DNA of 5,642 nucleotides from Bacteroidota bacterium (GTDB lineage Bacteria > Bacteroidota > Bacteroidia > Bacteroidales > UBA932). Both the position numbers and the translations under genes were made by a program. Position 1 is the stretch's first letter; every line of letters begins with the position of its first letter. Below the pieces are notes generated by a model that saw only the letters and a program-made list of their open reading frames with translations, ran no database searches and was not told the DNA's origin. Of the stretch, positions 1 through 5,642 are shown in pieces. Where the stretch lies: positions 1-5,642 of the forward strand of contig WRJW01000125.1 in the NCBI GenBank assembly GCA_009778375.1, written 5' to 3'.

Positions 1-247
1 TTGCACCGCCGGGCACGCCATTATAGGGGATCAACTGACCGGAACCCAATACGCTGGAATAAAGTGTTCCATTAACAAACACCGAGTCGATATAATTGGC
101 CGCAACACCTGTAATTGGCTCAAAATAATGGAGTTGAAATTCTGCCTTGTCGCCAACAGGCACCGTTTCAAATAATATTTCATGCTTGGTACAAGATACA
201 AACAGCATGAGCGACATCAGGGCAAATAGGTATGTTATTTTTTTCAT
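1..247 (-). CDS. Small lipoprotein, third gene of the SusCD operon, possibly DUF4397-like (3' end beyond window)
   Basis: Only the first 82 residues are in the window; the frame is still open at base 1. The protein starts MKKITYLFALMSLMLFVSC, a short basic n-region, a hydrophobic core and a lipobox (Phe16-Val17-Ser18-Cys19), so it is probably lipidated at Cys19 and anchored in the outer membrane. After a short linker comes KAEFQLHYFEP, then YIDSVFVNGTLYSSVLGSG and IPYNGVPGG. An AEF/ARF-type strand, a V-x-VNG strand and a later VPxG turn resemble the beta-sandwich DUF4397 family often seen as Bacteroidota lipoproteins. This match is from memory and tentative. The ATG was chosen because the signal peptide begins directly there. 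It lies 28 nt after the SusD stop with no promoter or terminator between them, so co-transcription is likely. By position it could be an accessory surface ligand-binding protein; this is inference. Lipoprotein call strong, family call weak. Confidence 0.75.
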   Translation of the reverse strand, partial: MKKITYLFALMSLMLFVSCTKHEILFETVPVGDKAEFQLHYFEPITGVAANYIDSVFVNGTLYSSVLGSGQLIPYNGVPGGA

Positions 248-275
248 AAATTTACAATTTACAGATAGTTGTTGA

Positions 276-2180
276 TTAAAAAGGATAGCCGTTGGGATAG
301 GCAAACCAGGGAATAGAACATTGGTAATTATCGGCGTCGCCGGGAATGGGTTTTAATTGCTTTAATGAAGGCAGGTTCCACATATATTCCGAATTATACC
401 TCGGTCGGTAACGATACCCGGGAGAACCTTCATTTCTAACGTCGTACCTTGATTCTCGGTTTTCGACCATAGCCGGCCACAGATAAAAGCCTTTATACAC
501 CTTTGTGGGATCAGTATCCCACTTCATGTTTACCTGAGTCAAAGACCATCCGTTGTTCAGGCTGGGATAATCGCCTGAATACACAATATCGTAGTGGTGT
601 TTACGCAAGTCGACCCAAACTTCTCCGGCGCCCCAAGGATAGAGGGCAACAAATTTTTGAAGCATGATGTGAGAAAGGGTAAATTCCGAAAGGGGCAAAG
701 CGCCTACAAAAGGACCATTGAGGTATTCGTTGGAGAGGGTGGCATAAAGGGCTTTGGTAATTTTGTCCCCACCCGGCAGGCCTCCGCCCACAAATCCGTC
801 TCTAAAACTGCCCGGATATATGTATTTGTCGGTAAACTGCATATCTAAAGCCACTCCCTCTTTCCAGGCCGCAAAGGCGTCAGCGGTGCGTCCCGTTTTA
901 TAATAGGCCTCTGCCAAGCAAAATTTCATCTCAGCCGCAGTCATCAGTACATACGGAGCGTTGTCACGGTAGAGCCAATGGCCAATCCCATCGTTGGCGG
1001 GACTCGAAACCACCTTGCGTCCAAAGAAATTAGTTGCAGTGCCTATTGGTCCTGCTGCGCTGTTGTAACTTGAACCATAATAGCGCCTCCTCTTTACGCT
1101 GTCGGCATTGGCAATATTGGCATAGTAAGGGTCGTCCTCCGAAGCCAGCTTAAGCACTACACGGGGGTCAAAGTGGCCGGGGAGAGAGAAAGCGGTATCA
1201 CATATTATCTGCTTGGGCAATAACTCGAACGGATAGTACGGGTTAGGGGCTCTTCCCGTTTCGGGGTCGGGTACTACCCTGATTTTTCGCATGGTTTCCT
1301 GATTGTACTGAGGAATAGTTCCGGTAAAGGTTTGAACCGCAAAATCATGTTGCCAATAGGTATTGGTCAGGTTGGCCCGTGCCGTGCCCCAAAAGCAGTT
1401 ATACATAGAGAAAGGAACGCTGCTGCCGCCTCCAAGGGTTTTTACGGTTGCGTCGTCATTGATGTTTTGAGGCGCCAAAGCCGCATGCGCAATCAGATCG
1501 TTGGCATATTTAGAAGCAAAGTCAGATTTATTGGTTAGCGAGGCTAAGTTACGCACAATTACGCCATGGGCAAATTTGATCCATCTGGTTTTATCCCCGC
1601 CATACATCAGGTCGCCATCGACTAAGGTGGTTCCGTAGCCAAAATGATCATCCATTTCCAAGTAGTGGATGGCCTCTGTGGCCCATTCGCGGATCTGTTC
1701 GTAAATAGCATCTTGATAATCATAACGGTGTTGCAGCAAACCCGGAACAAAAGCGTCAACCATAGGGAGTTCTCCATGGTATTTGGTCAACTGGTCCCAT
1801 CCCCATGCTTTAAAGGCTAAGCCGATTCCGGCCAAGGTCCAGGCTTCGTCTCCGATGGCCTGCTTAATCATGTTCTCCAAATTCACGCCCATTTGCCAAT
1901 ATACGGAGTACCACATTTGGGTGCCGCTATCGGTAAGCGCGTAACCATATTGAGCAGCAGTAGTATAATCGCTGGTGCCCATCATCTGGGTCATAGGGCC
2001 AAGCGGCCGGATATCGTAATAAGCATATTGGGCGGTAGATAAAATGCCGGGCAAATAAAGATAGGCGGCAATATAATCCGGCGCGTCTACATTTTTGTTT
2101 ACATCTAAATAATCAGAACAATCAGAAACAGAAAGCAACGTACACACAGCCAATATTAATGTAGTGATTTTATTTTTCAT
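276..2180 (-). CDS. SusD/RagB-family outer-membrane nutrient-binding lipoprotein
   Basis: A 634-residue partner of the SusC transporter encoded just upstream. SusD-family proteins sit on the cell surface and act as a hinged lid that delivers ligand to the SusC barrel. The signal peptide spans residues 1-20, with predicted lipid attachment at Cys21, followed by the classic SusD start SDYLDVNKN. Family features in order: an alpha-helical TPR-like region with WYSVYWQMGVNLENM (about 90-104), AFKAWGWDQLTKYHGELPM (122-140, corresponding to the usual TDxYGDIPY segment), YDYQDAIYEQI (153-163), GDLMYGGDKTRWIKFA (189-204), PYVLMTAAEMKFCLAEAYY (409-427, the conserved AEA helix), and the C-terminal RPRYNSEYMWN (592-602, like the usual RxxYPxxE motif). 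It fits the SusD-like PF12771/PF12741 branch better than PF07980/PF14322, but that is judged by eye. At 634 aa it is longer than most SusD proteins (about 500-550). The frame is open upstream to 2246, but that ATG would overlap susC and bury the signal peptide, so 2180 is the start. Oddity: Asp20 at position -1 of the lipobox. The ligand is unknown. Confidence 0.95.
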   Translation of the reverse strand: MKNKITTLILAVCTLLSVSDCSDYLDVNKNVDAPDYIAAYLYLPGILSTAQYAYYDIRPLGPMTQMMGTSDYTTAAQYGYALTDSGTQMWYSVYWQMGVNLENMIKQAIGDEAWTLAGIGLAFKAWGWDQLTKYHGELPMVDAFVPGLLQHRYDYQDAIYEQIREWATEAIHYLEMDDHFGYGTTLVDGDLMYGGDKTRWIKFAHGVIVRNLASLTNKSDFASKYANDLIAHAALAPQNINDDATVKTLGGGSSVPFSMYNCFWGTARANLTNTYWQHDFAVQTFTGTIPQYNQETMRKIRVVPDPETGRAPNPYYPFELLPKQIICDTAFSLPGHFDPRVVLKLASEDDPYYANIANADSVKRRRYYGSSYNSAAGPIGTATNFFGRKVVSSPANDGIGHWLYRDNAPYVLMTAAEMKFCLAEAYYKTGRTADAFAAWKEGVALDMQFTDKYIYPGSFRDGFVGGGLPGGDKITKALYATLSNEYLNGPFVGALPLSEFTLSHIMLQKFVALYPWGAGEVWVDLRKHHYDIVYSGDYPSLNNGWSLTQVNMKWDTDPTKVYKGFYLWPAMVENRESRYDVRNEGSPGYRYRPRYNSEYMWNLPSLKQLKPIPGDADNYQCSIPWFAYPNGYPF

Positions 2181-2191
2181 AACAAAGAGGT

Positions 2192-5100
2192 TTAAAAGGT
2201 TAAACTTATTCCAACAGAGAAACGGCGGGGAGCGGGCAAGCCCCAATAGTCGAAACCGGCTCCGCCTGTTCCGCCTGCCGAAGCAGAGGTTATGTTTCCA
2301 ACCGCATCAATCCCTGAATAGTTGGTGAGTACAAAGAGGTCATTTGTAGCCACCCAAACATTTGCGGCCGAGAGCAAATTTCTGGTAGCACCGGATAACC
2401 ATCTGGAAGGTATGGTATAGTTGAGGCGCAGTTCGGATAAACGCATGTAATGCACATTTTTTTCCAACCAATCTTCGTCACCTCCTGTATAAATAGTAGA
2501 TCCAAAGATTGAATTATCTATAACAATGTTGTTTACAGTTGGATGATCCGAATTTTCAAGTCCATTTTTTAACACACCGGGGATCACCATCGGCGGATTT
2601 TCCCTCAAGGCAACGGATTCTAAGCTGGAACCGGTGCCCATCATGTCTCGTTTGGTTCCATTTACTATGGTAGCTCCAATATTTCCGCTGAGGAGGGCAG
2701 ACAACCGAAATCCTTTGTAGGCCAGTTGTGTGGTAAAACCAAATCTAAACTCCGGTTCGCGGTCTCCTAAATAGGACCAGACTGTACTTGTGACAGGAAT
2801 GCCGTTGGATGGGTTTATCAATATGTCCCCTTTGTTGTTCCTTTCGAAAGCCTGTCCTGTAATGGCGGTAAGGGGATAGCCCAGCTGTACGCCATTCCTT
2901 ATGTTTCCGGAAAGCCAGGTATAGGCATTATAGTATTCGGTCACGTTTTCGGGCAGGTAGACCACCTTGGACTTTGCTCTGGATACGTTTAGGCCCACAT
3001 TCCAGCGTAAACCGTTAGCGGCACGTATCAGGTCCCCGTCAATATGCACGTCCCAACCATGGGTAGTAAAAGATCCCACATTCATGTCGTTGAGCACAAA
3101 GCCCGTGGCATAGCTCAAACGAAAATTGGTAATATATTGATCGTCGCATTTGGTCCAGTAGTGGGTAAAGTCTACATTGATCCGGTTGTCAAAAAAGCGA
3201 GATTCGAATCCTATCTCGTAGGTAGTATTCATTTCAGGTTTAAGAGATTCGTTGGGGCCGGTATACCCGTACCTGAATCCGCCTCCAATCATTTCTGTAG
3301 GCTCAAAGGCGGGGTAAATAGAGAGGGGTCGGGCGTCTTTACCCACTTGGGCAATGGCTCCGCGGAGTTTTAGGTAAGAAAGAGTAGCTTTTTTTTGTAA
3401 AAAGGGAAGCTCTGTTGCAATAAAAGAACCTTCTATGGCGGGATAAAAGAAAGAATTATTTTTAACGGGTAAGGTAGAAGACCAGTCGTTCCGCGCTCTT
3501 AAAGTTACAAAGGCCATATCGTGGTAACCCAGTTCTATTTGTCCCGATAAACCTTGAACACGCCGCATGGTAGTGGTGGTACGGGAGGTAACGGTATTGG
3601 GGTCACAGTTTTGAATGCCATAAAACTCAATAACGGCAAATTTAGATCCGTAGATGGCCATGTTGTATACGCCCTGTTCAACCTGATGGTATCCGGCTTG
3701 GGCCGAGAGAGAGAACTCATGCCAACTGTTTTGGTACCCGGCAACAATGTCCATGGTTTTGTCTTTAAAATCTGCTTTGACCTGATTATACATGCCTAAT
3801 CCATAAGAAGAAGTGGAGGCTCTGTTTCCATAATAGGGATGTTCATTGACATTGAAGGTTTGCAGGCCAATATCCCAACCCATGGTCGCCACCACAAAAG
3901 TATGCTTAACCGGGGTAATTCTTGCGGATACTCGAGCAAAAAAGCGATCCGATTCGTCGTAATATCTATTTTTATACATGCCATACAGGGGGTTAAGCAA
4001 ATCGGTGTCGGTATAGAGTTCGGGGACCCTCATCTTACCATCGGGATCCATATAGTTAGACATATCGTCCGTCAAAGGCCAGCGAATCCCTCTGTACAAC
4101 AAGCCATACTGACCTTTGAGTTGTTTTTGCGTCTGGGTACTGATGTAGGACATGCTTGACTCAAAGCTAAGCCACTTGTTGATTTCTGCTTTACCGGACA
4201 AGCTAATATTAAAACGACTATTATTGGTTTGTTTTACCGTTCCTTTGTCGTTGGAGTAACCGGCCGAGGCGCGAACGGATGCTTTATCGTTACCCGATTC
4301 GACCGAAACATTGTGTTGTTGGAGAAATCCCGTCTGCATTCCGGCAGCAACGTTATCGTACAAGGTAACGTCTGCCGGATATTTACCTCCAAAACGCGAA
4401 GTGTTGTAGTAGTTTGTGGTTCCATAATTACCGTTGGCGTATACCTTTTGGACTTCCGGGAAACCGTAAGATTGACTCCAGCCAAAGGTGTTATTATACC
4501 TGACAATACCTTTTCCGGCCGTAGCGGATCCCTTTTTGGTGGTAATGATAATGGCACCGTTAGAAGCGTCTGATCCGTAAAGCGCAGCGGCAGCAGCGCC
4601 TTTTAAGACGGTCATGGATTCGATATCCTCGGGATTCAGGTCATTACCCCTGGAGCTAAAGTCGATTCGTCGTGAGTCCGTTAAATCATCTTTGGCCAAA
4701 CCGTAGGCGGCATCAAAAGTAGAGTTGTTCATGGGAACGCCATCGACTACATACAAAGGCTGGTTATTGCCCGAAATAGAGGTGTAGTTCCTTAATATTA
4801 CCGTAGTAGAAGCGCCGGGGGCTCCTGAGGTAGTCGTAACATTTAACCCGGCAATACGGCCTTGCAAGGCGGTAACAAAGTCCGTTCTTCCGGATTCAGC
4901 TATATCGGCAGCTTTTACGCTTTGGATGGCTGAACCCACCGATCGGGCAGCACGTTTTAAGCCGAACTCGGCCGTTACCATTACCCCTTCCAAGGCCACC
5001 GCGTCTTCGACCATAATAACGTCAATTTTGGTACGGTTACGCACAGGTATATCCTGTGATAAGTAGCCGATGGCCGTAAAAGACAGAGTGGCATTGATGG

Positions 5101-5320
5101 GGGCGTCGATGCTAAATGACCCATCCAGGCTTGCAACGGATATGGTTCGGGTGCCTTTTACCAGTACCGTGGCCCCGACAACCGGCTCGCCGTTGTTGTC
5201 TACAACCACGCCGGTAATCTTTATGTTTTGGGCGCACAGCACTCCAAAAGCCAGGAACAATGTACACACCGACAGGACTGTTTTTATGTACCGGCCGGTT
5301 TTAAGATGTTTTACATACAT
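2192..5320 (-). CDS. SusC/RagA-family TonB-linked outer-membrane transporter
   Basis: A complete 1042-residue TonB-dependent transporter that imports a ligand across the outer membrane using energy from TonB-ExbBD. Signal peptide at residues 1-30, with likely cleavage at Cys29-Ala30/Gln31. A carboxypeptidase-regulatory-like domain (about 34-105) follows: KITGVVVDNNGEPVVGATV, then SLDGSFSI and LSFTAIGY. The TonB-box-like segment is EGVMVTAEFGLKR (111-123). The plug (about 125-265) carries the family signatures LQGRIAGLNV (152-161), QPLYVVDGVPMNN (187-199), LNPEDIESMTVLKGAAAAAL (228-247) and SNGAIIITTKKG (253-264). The remainder is the 22-strand-type barrel, ending RRFSVGISLTF with the terminal Phe typical of outer-membrane barrels. 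Length and domain order are normal for the family, and no STN domain is apparent. The ATG is the only reasonable start: an in-frame TAA lies 15 nt upstream. It is the first gene of the operon, 11 nt before susD. The substrate cannot be read from sequence. I leave the symbol empty because this is a family member, not demonstrably the starch susC. Confidence 0.97.
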   Translation of the reverse strand: MYVKHLKTGRYIKTVLSVCTLFLAFGVLCAQNIKITGVVVDNNGEPVVGATVLVKGTRTISVASLDGSFSIDAPINATLSFTAIGYLSQDIPVRNRTKIDVIMVEDAVALEGVMVTAEFGLKRAARSVGSAIQSVKAADIAESGRTDFVTALQGRIAGLNVTTTSGAPGASTTVILRNYTSISGNNQPLYVVDGVPMNNSTFDAAYGLAKDDLTDSRRIDFSSRGNDLNPEDIESMTVLKGAAAAALYGSDASNGAIIITTKKGSATAGKGIVRYNNTFGWSQSYGFPEVQKVYANGNYGTTNYYNTSRFGGKYPADVTLYDNVAAGMQTGFLQQHNVSVESGNDKASVRASAGYSNDKGTVKQTNNSRFNISLSGKAEINKWLSFESSMSYISTQTQKQLKGQYGLLYRGIRWPLTDDMSNYMDPDGKMRVPELYTDTDLLNPLYGMYKNRYYDESDRFFARVSARITPVKHTFVVATMGWDIGLQTFNVNEHPYYGNRASTSSYGLGMYNQVKADFKDKTMDIVAGYQNSWHEFSLSAQAGYHQVEQGVYNMAIYGSKFAVIEFYGIQNCDPNTVTSRTTTTMRRVQGLSGQIELGYHDMAFVTLRARNDWSSTLPVKNNSFFYPAIEGSFIATELPFLQKKATLSYLKLRGAIAQVGKDARPLSIYPAFEPTEMIGGGFRYGYTGPNESLKPEMNTTYEIGFESRFFDNRINVDFTHYWTKCDDQYITNFRLSYATGFVLNDMNVGSFTTHGWDVHIDGDLIRAANGLRWNVGLNVSRAKSKVVYLPENVTEYYNAYTWLSGNIRNGVQLGYPLTAITGQAFERNNKGDILINPSNGIPVTSTVWSYLGDREPEFRFGFTTQLAYKGFRLSALLSGNIGATIVNGTKRDMMGTGSSLESVALRENPPMVIPGVLKNGLENSDHPTVNNIVIDNSIFGSTIYTGGDEDWLEKNVHYMRLSELRLNYTIPSRWLSGATRNLLSAANVWVATNDLFVLTNYSGIDAVGNITSASAGGTGGAGFDYWGLPAPRRFSVGISLTF

Positions 5321-5337
5321 GTAAGATAAGTTTTAGG

Positions 5338-5487
5338 TTAATAATTAGATTTTAAGTTTATTGATGTTCTCAAGGTATAATGCGGACAGGCAAAAAAAAG
5401 CCACGCCGGAAAAAATTCCGACATGGCTTTGTGCTTGTAATTTATTGTATCTAAGTGATTTACCCCCCACCCAGCAAATTTCAACAT
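5338..5487 (-). other. Weak candidate leader peptide ORF (49 aa) running through the terminator
   Basis: An ATG at 5487 opens a 49-codon frame on the minus strand, starting MLKFAGWGVNHLDTINYK and ending with a TAA at 5340-5338, 17 nt before the susC ATG. It crosses the whole terminator hairpin. There is no visible ribosome-binding site, no recognisable domain and no amino-acid run that would suggest classical attenuation control. A second frame, with ATG at 5551 about 20 nt after the predicted transcription start and stop at 5345, also crosses the hairpin and has the better A-rich start context. Either may be chance. It is listed because translation over the hairpin would affect its folding. 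Confidence 0.15.
5392..5430 (-). terminator. Intrinsic (Rho-independent) terminator inside the susC leader, minus orientation
   Basis: The arms are 5416-5430 and 5397-5411, with a 4-nt loop (5412-5415). Read on the minus strand the stem is AAAGCCATGTCGGAA / TTCCGGCGTGGCTTT: 15 pairs, of which two are G-U wobbles, followed directly by an eight-T run (5399-5392, first three within the stem). On the plus strand the two wobble positions become C-A mismatches, and the plus-strand transcript would have only a short trailing T-run within the stem. The structure is therefore best in minus-strand RNA, reading towards susC. It lies about 150 nt after the predicted promoter and 71 nt before the susC ATG. 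Function could be attenuation, an sRNA 3' end, or termination of read-through from the gene to the right. Confidence 0.8.
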
Positions 5488-5578
5488 CCATACAAACAGG
5501 TTGTTGTCTGTGTTTGGGCAAAATCAGAATGGAATGGGACAGTACGCTCATAATTTTAGGTTATCGGTAGCAATGCCC

Positions 5579-5609
5579 CAAAGGTAGATATTTTTTTGTT
5601 ACGTTGTAA
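5579..5609 (-). promoter_or_regulatory. Predicted Bacteroidota primary-sigma promoter for the susC operon
   Basis: On the minus strand the sequence TACCTTTG (complement of 5579-5586) matches all six fixed positions of the Bacteroidota -7 consensus TAnnTTTG. Nineteen bases upstream lies TTAC (5606-5609), a partial match to the -33 element TTTG/TTG; the spacing is right and the -33 box is weak. Transcription would start near 5570-5575. The strong -7 and weak -33 would suit a promoter helped by an activator, but no operator is recognisable. Confidence 0.6.
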
Positions 5610-5626
5610 AAATGGCTTTATGGAGT

Positions 5627-5638
5627 AAAAAATCCCGC
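5627..5638 (-). terminator. Possible 3' half of an upstream gene's terminator at the window edge
   Basis: On the minus strand the window begins AATTGCGGGATTTTTT. A GC-rich pentamer followed by a six-T run is what the right arm and U-tract of an intrinsic terminator look like, with AATT as a possible loop; the matching CCCGC arm would lie just past base 5642. If so, a minus-strand gene ends shortly to the right and the susC operon is a separate transcription unit. The left arm is not visible, so this is a guess. Confidence 0.25.
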
Positions 5639-5642
5639 AATT

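Larger units (their letters stand above)
5321..5575 (-). other. Non-coding leader (5' untranslated region) of the susC operon
   Basis: About 250 nt between the predicted transcription start (around 5572) and the susC ATG. From 5' to 3' on the minus strand it contains an AT-rich start, an A-rich ATG context at 5551, a C-rich/A-rich stretch, a G-rich patch (complement of 5462-5474), the terminator hairpin (5392-5430), and about 70 nt of AT-rich sequence leading to susC. No Shine-Dalgarno sequence precedes susC; the region is A/T-rich, as is usual in this phylum. I see no TPP, cobalamin or other riboswitch consensus and no tRNA. Two minus-strand frames stay open through the hairpin (5551-5345 and 5487-5338), but neither looks like a normal protein. 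Confidence 0.55.

Noticed and set aside
594..848. Plus-strand open frame opposite susD
   Set aside because: It lies entirely antisense to well-conserved SusD coding sequence, with no recognisable domain and no promoter. The same applies to the frame at 1332-1538.
2181..2246. Longer SusD start (ATG at 2246, 22 extra residues)
   Set aside because: It would overlap the end of susC by 55 nt and place a non-signal-like sequence in front of a clear lipoprotein signal peptide that starts at 2180.
3044..4573. Several open frames of 60-115 codons on both strands within susC
   Set aside because: All are out of frame with, or antisense to, continuous SusC coding sequence that has family motifs throughout. 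Their translations show no family features.
5070..5324. Plus-strand open frame opposite the susC N-terminus
   Set aside because: Antisense to the signal peptide and N-terminal domain of SusC; no independent support.
5462..5474. G-rich patch on the minus strand as a G-quadruplex
   Set aside because: There are only two adjacent G runs, whereas four are needed.
5493..5516. Imperfect inverted repeat (caaacag ... ctgtgtttg)
   Set aside because: Seven pairs with a 2-nt bulge and few G-C pairs; too weak to call a structured element. I also found no anti-terminator that would clearly compete with the terminator stem.
5361..5570. Plus-strand open frame in the leader region
   Set aside because: It crosses the terminator stem in the wrong orientation for that element, has low-complexity composition, and has no promoter or start context.
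5421..5620. ATGGCTTT found both in the terminator arm (5423-5430) and at 5612-5619
   Set aside because: The second copy lies upstream of the predicted promoter and so is not in the transcript; an 8-mer match over 200 bases can be chance.
5321..5642. Known riboswitch, tRNA or CRISPR repeats in the intergenic stretch
   Set aside because: No conserved riboswitch core, no cloverleaf and no repeat-spacer pattern can be seen.

Overview
This window comes from a member of the Bacteroidota. The evidence is a tandem SusC/SusD-type outer-membrane uptake pair, which is characteristic of this phylum, a TAnnTTTG-type promoter, and the absence of strong Shine-Dalgarno sequences before the starts. I cannot assign a genus. 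All convincing genes lie on the minus strand, so transcription runs from high to low coordinates.

Layout in transcription order. From 5642 to 5321 is a non-coding stretch. It holds what may be the 3' half of an upstream gene's terminator at the window edge (5627-5638), a Bacteroidota-type promoter (about 5579-5609), and a leader of about 250 nt. In the middle of that leader is a well-formed intrinsic terminator in the minus orientation (5392-5430). Next come a complete SusC/RagA-family TonB-dependent transporter (5320-2192, 1042 aa) and, 11 nt later, a complete SusD/RagB-family lipoprotein (2180-276, 634 aa). After 28 nt begins a small lipoprotein (247 to beyond the left edge, 82 residues visible), tentatively similar to DUF4397 proteins. 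Short gaps and shared orientation make these three genes a likely operon.

How they work together. In this family SusD is a lidded surface lipoprotein that captures a ligand over the SusC barrel, and SusC imports it using TonB energy. The third lipoprotein is in the position often taken by an accessory surface binding protein. No enzyme, sensor or sigma/anti-sigma gene is visible, so the substrate (glycan, peptide or other) cannot be named. SusC has the usual carboxypeptidase-regulatory-like N-terminal domain but no obvious STN signalling domain.

The coding part is an ordinary SusCD locus and I see no new multi-gene system. The points worth a second look are the leader, where a terminator sits between the only good promoter and susC (possible attenuation or a separate small RNA), and the SusD lipobox, which has Asp immediately before the lipidated Cys.
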